64,000 nt of DNA, taken from positions 682,001-746,000 of the forward strand of contig JAWHQI010000228.1 in assembly GCA_033032865.1 (NCBI GenBank). The letters are read 5' to 3'. The notes under the pieces are model-generated. The model was not told the origin of the DNA. It saw only the letters and a program-made list of their open reading frames with translations, and made no database searches. Positions 20,930-33,393 of this stretch are shown piece by piece. The stretch comes from Dactylorhiza incarnata. Its lineage: Eukaryota > Streptophyta > Magnoliopsida > Asparagales > Orchidaceae. Positions within the stretch are counted from its first letter, which is position 1, and each line of letters begins with the position of its first letter. The position numbers were made by a program, and so were the translations under genes.

Positions 20930-23560
20930 CTTACAAAACATTCTGAGCCTTTGTTTTGTTATCTCCAATCCAACTTACAAAACATTCTGAGCCTTTGTTT
21001 GGTCATACATTTTTTACTATTTCTATTCATATGGAATGGCAGGTGAAGGGTATCAGATTATTTCACATCTATGGCTGTCAGCATTAAAATGCCAATATTA
21101 TTGTTGATTACTGCTTTCTCTATTGCCATGTACATCTTTATTAAAATGCTTTATGAAGGGTATCAGATGATATTAAAATGTTTACAAAACATTCTGAGCC
21201 TTTGTTTGGTCGTACTTTTTTTTATATTTCTATTCATATGGAATGGCAGGTGAAGGGTATCAGATTATTTCACATCTATGGCTGTCAGCATTAAAATGCC
21301 AATATTATTGTTGATTACTCCTTTCTCTATTGCCCTGTACATCTTTATTAAAATGCTTTGTGAAGGGTATCAGATGATATTAAAATGCCGATTTAATTGT
21401 TGGTTTCACATCTATGGCTATCATTATTGTTCATTACTACTTCCTTTATTGCTCTGTGCATCTTTATTAAAGTGCTCTGTGAAGGGTATCATATGGGATG
21501 GCACGTTAAGGGTATCAGATGATTTCACATCTATGGCTGTCAGCATTAAAATACCAATATTATTGTTGATTACTCCTTCCTGTATTGCTTTGTTGATATT
21601 AAAATGCCGATTTAACTGTTCATTTCACATCTATGGTTGTCGGATGTTCATAAAAAACTTATTTGTCATTTTCGTGGTTGTGAGGCGATGAAGATTGACA
21701 ACTTGAAATGAATTAGTGGGGTTTTACTCCACTATGTTTATGGCATTGAGGATGGCCTGCGGAGAGGTTTCTCAGGCAACCCGTGTGAGTGTCATTATTG
21801 TTGGAAGGAGGTTGGAATATTTGAGTTTCTTCTCTCTTCCTATCTCTCTCTCCGGCGTACAATATATTCTGAGCCTTTCTTTTATCAAATAAGTTTTTAA
21901 TGAACATCCGACAGCCATAGATGTGAAATCAACAATTAAATTGGCATTTTAAGGTCATATGATACCCTTCACAGAGCATTTTAATAAAGATGTACAGAGC
22001 AATAGAGAAAGGAGTAATCAACAATAATATTGGCATTTTAATGCTGACAGCCACAGATGTGAAATAATCTGATACCCTTCACCTGCCATTCCATATGAAT
22101 AGAAATACTACAAAATATATGACCAAACAAAGGCTCAGAATGTTTTGTAAGCATTTTAATATCATCCGATACCCTTCACAAAGCATTTTAATAAAGATGT
22201 ACAGGGCAATAGAGAAAGGAGTAATCAACAATAATATTGGCATTTTAATGCTGACAGCCATAGATGTGAAATAATATGATACCCTTCACCTGCAAAAAGG
22301 AGTTGAATTATGACACTAGTTTATAAAAAAACTACTTATCGTTTTCCTTTACTGTGAGGCGATGAAGATTGACAACTTCAAAAGATATATGAAATATGCA
22401 TTGAGGATGGCCTGCAGAGAGGTTTCTCAGGCAACCCGTGCGAGTGTCATTATTGTTGGAAGGAGGCTGGAAGATTTGAGTTTCTTCTCTCTTCCTATCT
22501 CCAATCCAACTTAAAATATATTCTGAGCCTTTCTTTTATTATCTCCAATCCAGCTTACAATATATTCTGAGCCTTTGTTTTGTTCATAAAAAACTTATTT
22601 GTCGTTTTCGTTAATGTGAGCCGATGAAGATTGACAATATATTCTGAGCCTTTGTTTTGTTATCTCCAATCCAACTTACAAAACATTCTGAGCCTTTGTT
22701 TGGTCATACATTTTTTAGTATTTCTATTCATATGGAATGGCAGGTGAAGGGTATCAGATTATTTCACATCTATGGCTGTTAGCATTAAAATGCCAATATT
22801 ATTGTTGATTACTCCTTTCTCTATTGCCCTAGCTTTATTAAAATGCTTTGTGAAGGGTATCAGATGATATTAAAATGCCGATTTAATTGTTGGTTTCACA
22901 TCTATGGCTGTCATTATTGTTGATTACTACTTCCTCTATTGCTCTGTGCATCTTTATTAAAGTGCTCTGTGAAGGGTATCATATGGAATGGCACGTTAAG
23001 GGTATCAGATGATTTCACATATATGGCTGTCAGCATTAAAATACCAATATTATTGTTGATTACTCCTTCCTCTATTGCTTTGTTGATATTAAAATGCCGA
23101 TTTAATTGTTCATTTCACAGCTATGGTTGTCGGATGTTCATAAAAAACTTATTTGTCGTTTTCGTGGATGTGAGGCGATGAAGATTGACAACTTGAAATG
23201 GATTAGTGGGGTTTTTCTCTACTATGTTTAGGGCATTGAGGATGGCCTGCGGAAAGGTTACTCAGGCAACCCGTGTGAGTGTCATTATTGTTTATTACTG
23301 GCTGGAATATTTGAGTTTCTTCTCTCTTCCTGTCTCTCTCTCCGGCGTACAATATATTCTGAGCCTTTCTTTTATCAAATAAGTTTTTAATGAACATCCG
23401 ACAGCCACAGATGTGAAATCAACAATTAAATCGGCATTTTAAGGTCATATGATACCCTTCACAGAGCATTTTAATAAAGATGTACAGAGTAATAGAGAAA
23501 GGAGTAATCAACAATAATATTGGCATTTTAATGCTGACAGCCATAGATGTGAAATCATTT
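20930..23560. repeat. Direct and inverted repeat complex inside the Helitron
   Basis: A block at 21371-22064 recurs at 22861-23554 with a constant 1490-bp offset. Within it, a 207-bp unit around ggtgaagggtatcagattat is duplicated at 21046 and 21253. Reverse-complement copies of the same sequence lie at about 21907-22290 and 23390-23560. The plus-strand segments (for example 21278) and the minus-strand segment at 22261-22079 therefore encode the same short peptide. The conceptual peptides are hydrophobic but have no known domain and are treated as repeat products. A transcript across the block could form long hairpins. Confidence 0.85.
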
Positions 23561-24175
23561 TAAAGATGTACAGAGTAATAGAGAAAGGAGTACTCATTTA
23601 GGTATTGCTGCTCTGGACTCTTCTACTCATTGACAGTATTTCTACTCATTTAGGTATTGCTGCTCTGGACTCTTCTTTGCTAATTGAATTGGTAAGATTT
23701 CTTTTGTTCAACCCTAATAATGCAGCTATCATTTAAAAAAAAAAAATTTCTTATACTTTTATTAAAAAAAATTGTTGTGCATTTCCATGATTGGTTCTTT
23801 TTTTAATCTGGGTGCAGATTGTCCGAGGTTGCGCACATAGTGGTCTACTACTAGCAAAAAGACATACATTTATATCTTATCCGCAAGGTAATCAATTTCG
23901 TCAGAATATATAAAGTGTAAGGGTGCTTCGAGGTATTAGTCAATTAGAAATAACAACTTCCGCCCAGTTACAACCTCAAGATGAACCAACCAATCCAACA
24001 AGTACTGGAGATGAGGCTCACCACACACAACAACAACCAGTAAACATGCCTACAATGCCCCCAGGTATTAACCTTTATGCAAGATAATAAATTCTTAATA
24101 TTTATAAACATTTTAAAAAAATCAAGTAATAGTGCGCGGAGACACAAACACCATCGACTTACCACGTGAAACAAA

Positions 24176-24286
24176 TCGCCCCCACGACGAATGTCGCCCC
24201 CACGACGAATGTCGCCCCCACGACGAATGTCGCCCCCACGACGAATGTCGCCCCCACGACGAATGTCGCCCCCACGACATTCGTCG
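24176..24286. repeat. 18-bp array, 5-6 copies, ending in an inverted unit
   Basis: cccccacgacgaatgtcg repeats exactly every 18 bp with almost no variation. The last unit is flipped in its core: cgacgaatgtcg (24257-24268) and cgacattcgtcg (24275-24286) form a perfect 12-bp stem with a 6-base loop. It sits 10 bases before the presumed Helitron terminal hairpin. Minisatellites near the 3' end are common in plant Helitrons. Confidence 0.9.
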
Positions 24287-24839
24287 CCTTGCATAGGGCC
24301 GGAGGCCCGTGCCTGTCACTCGTATATACATATATCTTTATTATATAAGGGAAGACTAAAGGTGCCATGGTGAAACATTTGCCGGACAGATATACCCTTC
24401 AAAAATCAACTTTTGTAACTCTAATTTTTGGTTCTTTGGTCTTTTGCTAAGTTCTGGTTTTTTGGTCTTTTGCTAACCATGCTGCCTTGGCTTATTAACC
24501 CTCCAGCCAAGGACTTCCGCCAGAAAAGGACTCCCGCCAGCTTTTGGACATGCGACCCCGTGCTAAATAACATATATTCGGCAATCCCCCACACTGCTCT
24601 CCTCCCTCACGACACAGATCAACCACTTGCCGCAACTACTGACCCGAACCTGAACCTAGGGCACTCAACAGAAAAGAATGCCTCAACCCAAAAGGGAGCA
24701 AGTAACAGTAAAAGTAGGAAAGAAAGAGGCAACATGACTGACAATTAGCCAAGAGTAAGCATAGAGTTAGCATAAGCAGCTTGAACAAATACACTAGTTT
24801 ACATAAAAACAAGCCCATAAACGTGGGCATCAAACAAAG

Positions 24840-25060
24840 AGGGTGGTAATCTCATTGTCCAACTACCCTTAACAAAAGATGGTGGTGGTCTCATTGTCCA
24901 ACCTACCATTAATAAAAGATGGTGGTGGTCTCATTGTCCAACCTACCATTAATAAAAGATGGATGTGGTCTCATTGTCCAACCTACCATTATTAAAAAAA
25001 ATGGAGGTGATCTCATTGTCCAACCTACCATTAATAAAAGATCTGAGATGGAGGATCTCG
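24840..25060. repeat. 40-bp tandem array, 5-6 copies
   Basis: ggtggtctcattgtccaacc followed by taccattaataaaagat recurs at 39-42 bp (ctcattg at 24851, 24890, 24930, 24970, 25012). The last copy is diverged. Confidence 0.9.
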
Positions 25061-25374
25061 TTGTTCCCTTACCCATCCTTCCGGTTCAAAGTAAATCCAT
25101 ACATAAATCAACATTATACTTGCATAGGAAATGTCTAAAGGTGGCAAACCAGGCCAAGACAAAAGATTCATAAGGTAGACTTTACCGTAGAATAAACAAA
25201 AACTAATACTTCCAAACAGTTGGACAAGTCAGAACAATACTGAAAGAGGTTACAATAGTATATGAGGATACTAGTGATTCAAGTGGAATCAAAGGGAATT
25301 TCTTCCCACTATACGACCAAAAAGACTCCAAAATGAGCATTTAAAATAGAAACTGCACTAAGGAAAGAAAATCG

Positions 25375-25775
25375 GCGGGTGGTCCCGTCGATCGATTGAT
25401 GGTCCCATCGTTCGACGGGAAGGCCCATCGATTCTGATTTAATGACCCGGGGAAACATCTTCCCCAGCTGATGCTGCCGATCGACGAGACAGTTTTGCCG
25501 ATCGATGGGATAGTCCCGTCGATCGATGGGAAGTCCCGTCAATTTTGACTTAAATAATTCGGGGAAGCATCTTCCCTTGCCAATCCTCCGAGCGATGGGA
25601 TGGTCTCGCCGATCAACGGGAGGTCCCGTCGATCGATGGGAAGTCCCATCGATTTTGCCTTAAATGATTCGGGGAAGTATCTTCCTCTAGCTAAAGCCAT
25701 CGATCGACAGGACGGTCTCACCGATCGATGGGAAGTCCCGTCGGTCGATGGGAAGTCCCGTCGATTTTCACTTAG
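25375..25775. repeat. About 110-bp tandem array rich in cgatcgatggga
   Basis: The block ggggaagcatcttcc recurs at 25449, 25561 and 25671 (110-112 bp). Between copies a shorter phrase, tcccgtcgatcgatgggaag, is repeated two to four times, giving a higher-order structure. The phrase is partly self-complementary around tcgatcga. Confidence 0.85.
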
Positions 25776-26260
25776 GCAAACTTTTCTGAGGATTTTACAA
25801 CTACAGAAACAGTAAAGGCTACAGATTTCCTAGAACTTACCTAAAATCGAGACAGCAGAAACAAATTATTTATGTGCTTAAGCACATGCAAATTTTCTGT
25901 AAGAGTTTAAAGACTCAAAAAAAAATTCCTGGAAGAGAGGAAAACAGATAAATACATAATTCTGAACATATACTCCAAAAGAAAATCTGGAAATACAACC
26001 AATTTCTGGGAAAAGATCATCAGCAAGAATACGATCACAAAAACCGCACTTGCCTCGATTTTGAACGACGACGACTTGACGGATCTTGATGGAGGCTTCT
26101 GATTCCTCGCTTCGGCGACGAAATCGACCTCCAAACCTCCTTCTCAGACCAAAACCCTAGCTTTCTCTCTCCTTCTGACTCTCTTTCTCTCTCTAAAATG
26201 GCTGAAGCTCACGAAACAAGAACAGGAGGATGATTTTGCATCGAAAGAAAAGAGAGAAAT

Positions 26261-26270
26261 CCTATTTAAG
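26261..26270 (-). promoter_or_regulatory. TATA-like box of the A 3' LTR
   Basis: The minus strand reads cttaaatagg, about 420 bp into the LTR, followed by a purine-pyrimidine-rich leader with ctctctct runs. The motif is a variant (taaata). Confidence 0.4.
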
Positions 26271-26739
26271 AGGATGAAGGTGGTTTCCAACTAGACCCCA
26301 CTAACTTCTCCTAAAATATAAATTATAAACGTATTTTTTTATGAAAAGTTATATATAAATATATATATATTGATAAGAATGTATATATATATACATATTT
26401 TGTCAGGCTATAAATATACATAAATTTTTATAAGAATTTATATATATAAGTTTATACAGAATTTGATAAGAAATTCTTTTAAAATATATTTTGTATGCTA
26501 ATTAAAGGTTTTATGCCAGGATAAATGAAGATTATTATTGTTATTATTATTATTATTATTTTTATTTTTATCAATCGCGACCTCGCGAACACTCGAGATG
26601 AACCACGACAACGCACCTAAGACGGTAACGCCCTTACTATGATGGAATTGACGATTTACCCATAAATCGAAAATTCTGGGGCGTTACAACCACCCTTTCT
26701 ACAAGAAAGGTTGGCCCAAAACTTTGCAAAATTAGGCAC

Positions 26740-29330
26740 AAATGGGGGAAACCTACCGGGTAACTCTAGACGAACATATGAGGATAAGAGTCTCTCAACA
26801 CTGAATCCAGCTCCCAGGTTGCGCCCCAAACATCCAGATTATTTCAGAGAACCTTCACCATAGGAATCGTCTTCCTTCACAACACTCGATCTTGCTGCTC
26901 CAAGATATTAACAGGCTGCTCCACATAGAGCAGGTTTGGCTGCAACTCAGACACAGGTTCCAGGACATGGCGATCACTGAGAATACACTTCTGCAACTGG
27001 CTCACATGGAACAAATAGTGAACACCAGGGAAGGAGTCAGGCAGCAACAACCTATAAGCAGAAACTCCGACGCGTTCCATGACCTGAAAAGGTCCCACAC
27101 ACATGGGATCTAGCTTATGGTTCTTCACAAACCTTTTAACACCAGCCATCGGAGAAACCTTCACTGATTGGCATACTTCTCATAACGCTCCAGAGCTACT
27201 CGAAGCTTCTCACGGATCTTCCTTACAGTAATGCTCATTTCTTCTATGGCCTCTGGACCCAAAACCGGCTTCTCACCCACTTCAGCCCAAAATAGGGGAG
27301 TTCAACACCGTCTCCCATACAAAGCTTCAAAAGGAGCCATCTACAAGCTCTCCTGATAACTGTTATTGTATGCAAACTCCATAATCCCAAGGCGTACATC
27401 CCAAGCTCCTCCATGCTCCAAAATATAACACCTGATCATATCCTCTACAATCTGATTTACCCTCTATGTCTGCCATTTGTCTGCGGATGATATGCGGAAG
27501 AATACCAAAGGTCGGTGCCCAAAGCTCCCTGCAAACTCCTCCAAAAGTGGGATGTATACCTGGAATCTCGATCTGACACGATGCTCACTGGCACACCATG
27601 AATTCTAATAACTTCTTGCAAGTACAGTGATGCAATCTTCTCCATAGAATAACCAATCTTGTACGACACAAAGTGAGCACACTTGGTCAATATATCCATA
27701 ATCACCAACACCGAATCATGATCGCGAGGGGATCTCGGTAAGCCAGTAATGAAATCCATAGAGATACTTTCCCATTTCCACATCAGAATGTACAATAGTG
27801 TCAACTTGCCTCCGGGTCTATCATGATCTGCCTTGACGCGCTGACAAGTATAACACTTCGGCACAAACCTCGCAATATCATTCTTCATGCCTGACCACCA
27901 GACGATCTGCTTCAAATCATGGTACATCTTTGTAGAACCAGGATGATATGCAAGAATGGAATCATGAGCTTCCTCGCAAATCTTTGCTCGAATCATTTCC
28001 ACAGAGGGGATGCAAAACCTACCATGTTACTTCAAGGTACCTTCTTCATCGATCGAGAAATCCGGCAATTCACCTTTCTCGACTCTATCACGGAGGTGCT
28101 GCAAATTAGGATCATCCTTCTGATGCAAACTCGTAAGGGAAATCTAGGAAGGTTCTTCAACTTCCATACTAGACGGTCCATCCTTGGACTTCACCACTAT
28201 GCTCATCAAATGAAAGTCCTCCACTGGCGACTGCACCGAGAGGCTGAAAATAGAAGCATACTTTCTACTTAGGGCATCCACCACTACATTCGCCTTGCCA
28301 GGGTGATATAAGATATCCACATTTTAGTTTGCAACATACTCCATCCACCGATGCTGGCATAAATTTAACTTCTTCTATGAAAACACATAAATCAAACTCT
28401 TATGATCTGAGTAGATCTTGCACAACACCCCGTACAACAAATGCCTCCACAACTTTAAGGCATAAATCACTGCAGCAAACTCCAAATCATGTGTAGAGTA
28501 GTTCCTCTCATGAACCTTCAGCTGCTTCGACACTTACGCAATCACCTTCCCATCCTGCATAAGAACACATCCAAGACCAATCTGCGAAGCATCAACATGG
28601 ACTTCATATTCTACCCCCTCAACAGGAAGGGCCAAAACTGGGGCAGAACATAATCTTCTATTTAGCTCTTGAAAAGCCTCCTCACACTTTTCGCACCAAA
28701 TTAAAACTGCTCCTTTCTGCGTCAACTTGGTTAGAGGCGCAGAAATTCCTAAAAATCCCTCCACAAACCTTCGATAATAACCTGCCAACCCTAAGAATCT
28801 CCTAATTTCCTTAGGAGTTGTCGGTCTCTTACAATCCAAAACAGCAGCCACCTTTGCTGGGTGCACATAAATACCATCCTTGCTCACCACATGACCCAAG
28901 AATTAAACCTGAGAAAGCCAAAACTCACATTTGCTCAACTTGGCATACAACTTGTGTGCTCTCAGGGTCAAGAACAACAAGCATAAATGTCGAGCATGCT
29001 CCTCCTTATTTGGCGAATAAACCAACACGTCATCTATAAAGACCACAACGAACTAATCTAGATAATCTCTAAATACTTTGTTCATTAAATCCATTAAGGC
29101 AGAGGGTGCATTCGTCAACCCAAATGACATCACCAAGAATTCAAAATGCTCGTAACATATATGGAAAGTAGTCTGCGGAACATCGGACTCTCGAATCCTC
29201 AACTGATGATAATCGTACCAAAGACCAATCTTATAAAATACGCAGCTACCTTGCAACTGATCGAACTTGTCATCAATCCACGGTAATGGATATCTGTTCA
29301 TGGTCATCACCTTGTTCAATTCTCGGTAAT
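26740..29330 (-). pseudogene. Chromovirus A pol, 3' part: RT to chromodomain
   Basis: Minus-strand segments in order: RT from just after the CIDYREL-type motif (29330-29053, including the FFKIDL-equivalent region); RT thumb and RNase H (28899-28534, with GLAGYYRRF and DASQIGLG motifs); integrase with the zinc-binding CxxC (YTCQRVKADH), MDFITGLP and IVSDRDSRY of the D-D-E core (28002-27457); a GPY/F-like region (27164-26877, YRLLLPDSFPGVHYLFHVSQL); and a chromodomain remnant with ATWEL. Stops and shifts separate all of these. An upstream stop follows HPQTNG. Polymerase, nuclease and integrase functions are known for the family; this copy cannot encode an intact protein. Confidence 0.85.
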
Positions 29331-29789
29331 CACTAAAAGAAAACATGCCTTTAGTGACGAAAATTTTGTGATGATTTTAGTTTGGTCACTAATGATATGC
29401 TGTTTGTGACGAATTTTATATTTCGTCACTAAATAATTAATTTGTGGCGATATTTAATTTTTAGTTACTAAAAATATTAAAAATAGTGATCAAATAAAAT
29501 TTCGTCCCAAAATACTACTTATTAGTGACCAAACAATATCTTAGTCACTAATGATTTAACAAGTCACCGAAATATTTAGTCACTATTTATGATATTGAAT
29601 CTTCCCTCTAAGACAAAAATATTCCCTCTAAATTAAAACATCTTCCCTCCTTAAATAATTATAAGAGTTATAAAGTTTTTTATCAAATATATTATTTCCT
29701 ATTTTATTAATATATTTCTTTGCTTTTTTTTTTACTCCTACAAACCCCACAAAACTGCCGTCCGATTCCATTAGAACCACGATCCGAAC

Positions 29790-30020
29790 CTTCTCCATCA
29801 TGGCAGCTCCCCCTTCGACGCCCAACCTCAGTTCGGATACGCAAGGCAGAAGATTTTCGATTCCAACCTTCTCCATCTTGCCGCTCCCCCCATTGACGCC
29901 CAACCTCAGATCAAAGACACGAGGCAGAGGATTTTTGATCCCATCCTTCTCCATCTTGATGCTTCCCCTATCGACGCCCAACCTCAGTTCGAAGACGCGA
30001 TGCAGAGGATTTTCTTTCGT
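29790..30020. repeat. 78-bp tandem repeat, 3 copies, in CACTA element
   Basis: gacgcccaacctcag starts at 29817, 29895 and 29973. The period is exactly 78 bp, a multiple of three, so both strands stay open (29800-30123 plus, 29981-29628 minus). Whether either is translated is unknown; no domain is recognisable. Confidence 0.85.
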
Positions 30021-31049
30021 TGCCCTAATGCCTCACTTCGACCCGTTTCCTTTTAGGGTTGTTACACCATTGCTGCACCCACTGATTCCCATGCCCAGGT
30101 ATCTCTCCATCCTGATTCCCTAGCCCGTACGAAGTTCTCGCCTCACTATTTTTCTTCTTCTGTATATGTGGTTAATTGTTATAATAACTTTGTTTTTTCA
30201 CCTTAACTTCAGGCTTGGACTCCACCTATGATTCAACCTCCTCCCTGCCTGACATTGTTCACCTTTGATTTTGTCCATCCCAGAAATTTCAGGTTATCTT
30301 ACTTCTACGCTTGCAAATATGTTCATCGCACTCTATTTTGTGTTTATTTTTACATATGTTCATCCCAGAAATTTCACCTTTGTTTGAAATGCTTATTCCT
30401 CTCTAATCATAGTTCCTTGAATGTATCCAACTCTCTGATTGAATGCATGTATTAACAAATAAAATGATTTTTCAGGTACATGAATTTCTTGAAATGCTGA
30501 AATTGTACAGAGAAGCTAAAAAAATCAATCTTTATATTGATAAAAACAACTGATTTGATTAGTCTAAATGATTGTAATCCATTACTTTTTTGCTTCTTCA
30601 TTAATGTTGTGTTTATTAATGCGTAGTGTTGTACTTTCTATGTGAAAACATTTATTTTGGTTCATTTTATGCGCTTTTAATTTGTACGTGCGTGTAGGGA
30701 TGTACAATTTCTCATTTTCTATGTTAATCCATTAATTTTACTTCGCTTTAAGTGTGTTTAAAGTTTTATGTCTTCACATTTTCGAATTGCTAGTTCTTTT
30801 AAGATCGAGCTCTCATTTTGCAGTATCATTCAATAGTTGATTTTTGACAAATATGGAACCTATTAAGATTTTATTTTGTCATACTTCAATGTATAGTAGC
30901 GACAACATGAAGATAAATTAGTAAAATAAAATCGTGAAATTTTTAAACACAATGACTAAAAATGAATAAATATAAATTATAGACATACATAAAGATATGA
31001 TAGAGAAGTTCTAACTATAGAAATAACTTCAGGCCAGAGTGAATTTTTC

Positions 31050-31225
31050 AATCAGCGAACTGGGCACCCAGTTCGCTGAAAAACTGCGAACTGGGCGCCC
31101 AGTCGGTGAAAAACAGCGAACTGTTTGCTCAGTTCTCTATAAAGGCGCCCAGTTCGCTGTAAAACAGCGAACTGGGAGTCCAGTTTGTTGTTTTTCACCG
31201 ACTGGGCGCCTAATTTGCTGTTTGT
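31050..31225. repeat. Cluster of perfect and near-perfect palindromes
   Basis: cagcgaactggg and its complement cccagttcgctg occur head to head at 31053-31078 (2-bp centre) and tail to tail at 31148-31176 (5-base loop taaaa). Degenerate copies lie between and after them, about seven half-sites in under 200 bp. The cluster lies inside the CACTA element but away from its ends. Confidence 0.85.
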
Positions 31226-33393
31226 CTACTCCATTTATTTTTTGAGCACTTACTGGTCAGTATTTTAGCTTTGTATAGTTTTTCTTTTCGGTTTTTAATA
31301 TCTTGGAAAGAAAAATTTCTACTCCAGTAACAAAGACAATGTTTTCTCTTTTGAAAAAACTTGTTCTATTCAACCAGCTCAATTCTATCATTTTATTATA
31401 ATTTTGAACAGACACATTATTCCAGTAACAAAGACCAAACTTCCACTATTTGTGCGCATAACAAATTGCTTGGTTTGACGACTCATATGCCCCAATAAAC
31501 TAGAGACTTCATTCTTAATTCCATCATTTTCAAGTATCGAAATTTGATACATGTTAATATTGGGCAAATGAACAACACCACTAGCTGTATATCATGCCAC
31601 AGCTTGTCATGGTGGAATGCCTTTTTACTACAAGAAAAGCGAGTAATACTCATTCACAGTTCGCAATTTTAGTCTTTGCATGCCTTTCCTTGTGGTCAAC
31701 ACTTTCTCATCCAGCTTTTCTATTCAGATAAATAGAAATAGGCAATTTTATGACCATTTATGACTTGCTTTACATATGCAATGAAAATTATGTCAAATTT
31801 TTGTTGTCACAATTTTGATGAGGTGAGTTGATAATGTTGTGTTCCATAATAGAACACGATATTGTGGTCTGATGGGGACTGCTGTGAGGCATCTGACATA
31901 TATTTAGTTGATCAACTTCACACAAAATCACATCAATGTATGTATTCATAGATAATTATAAATAGGAGTGGGCACTGTCAGTTAATTTGTTCAATATTTT
32001 TTTAATCCAATCACATAGATTTGAAAACTGGATAATGGCACTCCATCATAAAATCTTAAACATCAAGACACCTTTAGATGTAATTAATAGTTGGACTTTT
32101 GACTGGAACTCCAAAGTCAAATGTGCTCATGATTGAGCACTCATGGAATGAGTACAGATGGTTACCTGAGGATAAATGAGTGAGATCTACTAGGCCAAAG
32201 AAGACAAAAGCTTGATAGTTCAGAGTTTGGGTTGCTACATTTAACATTAAATTCTTTTACTAAGTTACATTTTAGTAACACTTAATGAATTATGGTCTAC
32301 AGATTCGCACTCATTTTGCAAGACCCAACTGGAGGAAAGTGTTCAGCCAACTAGCAAATGTGCACAAATGTTCTCGTATTAGTACCTAAACTCAGCTCTG
32401 ATAGTATACTCATTTTATGGTATTGATATTGCACTTTATGGGCTGATATTTTCCATGCAGGTGTGTTTTACTGTGTCTCACCTACACTGACAAAATAACT
32501 GAAGGAACTTTCACATGAATTCAGCCATACCACGACCACCTGATTCCATTTTCACAAGGAAAACTTCCAGTTCTAGCATGTCAGCTTTACTATCAGTTCA
32601 TGAACGTCTTTAATAATGGTGCTGAACTTATCTTCAGTCCCGCCTTCCTCTTTTAAGTCGGAGTTGCAACCCCAAAAGTGCCAAGAGAACTAAAGATGAA
32701 TACTGTTAAGACTACATATATACTTTCTTTGGTACCTGTAAGAAAGCAAGGATGATTAATTTTTATGTTGTATAGATTTTTTCTCATGTACTGGCTTTAA
32801 TTAAAGACAATAGTTCTATAAGTCTGTATTGAGGGGTTTGGGCTATCTCCCACCCTCTTATTTCTCTATTAATAAATACAAAAGATTTTTTTTTTGAATG
32901 AGCTTCTTTTAGCAATTGAGTACTTCTTTTCATTTTGTGTTTGAATTTTTAATTAATAGTAAATAAAATATTTTATAATATTGTATGAGAAATTAAAAGA
33001 ATTATAGTGAAAAAAATAAATTTGGTCACTAAATATATCAATAAATAGTGACAAAATAAATACTTTGTGACAAAAAATATAGTCACTATTTTTTTGTGAC
33101 AAAATATTTGTCGTCACTAAATATATTTAGTGACGAAAACTAATTTGCTCACTGCAATTGTTTTGTGACAAACTATTTTTGTCACTGAATACATTAGTGA
33201 CGAAAATTATACGGGTCACTAAATATGCACATTTAGTGACGAAATGTATTATTGTCACTAAAAACAATCAGTGACTGGGCTTTAGTGACAACCATGTGAC
33301 AAAATAAATTTGGTCACTAAATATCATTAGTGACCAAAACTCAACATTTAGTGACGAAATTTTCCGTCACTAAAAGTCAATTTTCTTGTTGTG

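Larger units (their letters stand above)
18656..24322 (+). mobile_element. Probable non-autonomous Helitron
   Basis: The left end reads tctatactattctaaaaagaaa after an A. The right end has a GC hairpin (gggcc gga ggccc, 24296-24308), then gtgcctgtcactcg before a T. Helitrons insert between A and T, start with TC and end in CTRR after a short hairpin; here the last four bases are CTCG, one mismatch. There are no terminal inverted repeats and no target duplication, as expected. No Rep/helicase coding region is recognisable in its 5.67 kb, so it would be non-autonomous. It carries a (TG)n tract, an internal direct and inverted repeat complex and an 18-bp array near the 3' end. Borders were placed by motif only. 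Confidence 0.55.
24323..26688 (-). mobile_element. 3' LTR (partial) of chromovirus A
   Basis: Read on the minus strand the LTR starts TGTAACGCCCCAG at 26688, directly after the decayed chromodomain of A. It has a TATA box (26261-26270), a leader with ctctctct runs, a 110-bp array and a 40-bp array. The distal end was not found: the sequence runs into the Helitron right border at 24322 and may continue left of 18656. Short frames such as 26134-25907 fall in the leader and are not supported as genes. Its start differs from the LTR interval at 43270-48867. Confidence 0.6.
29331..33393. mobile_element. Non-autonomous CACTA transposon (4.06 kb)
   Basis: The left end is CACTAAAAGAAAAC and the right end, inverted, is CACAACAAGAAAA. 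Both continue into subterminal ttagtgacgaaa repeats on either strand (about 29355-29590 and 33000-33375). A 3-bp target duplication, AAT, lies at 29328-29330 and 33394-33396. These are the hallmarks of CACTA (En/Spm-type) elements: the subterminal repeats bind the element's own protein, and 3-bp duplications are made. No TNP2-like transposase frame is visible, so it would depend on an autonomous relative. The interior is mostly AT-rich with a 78-bp repeat (29790-30020) and palindromes (31050-31220). It sits inside the RT of element A. Confidence 0.88.

Noticed and set aside
21071..21691. Short hydrophobic peptides repeated in several copies as possible small membrane proteins
   Set aside because: They fall in direct and inverted repeat copies, with equal frames on both strands. 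No promoter or homologue is visible.
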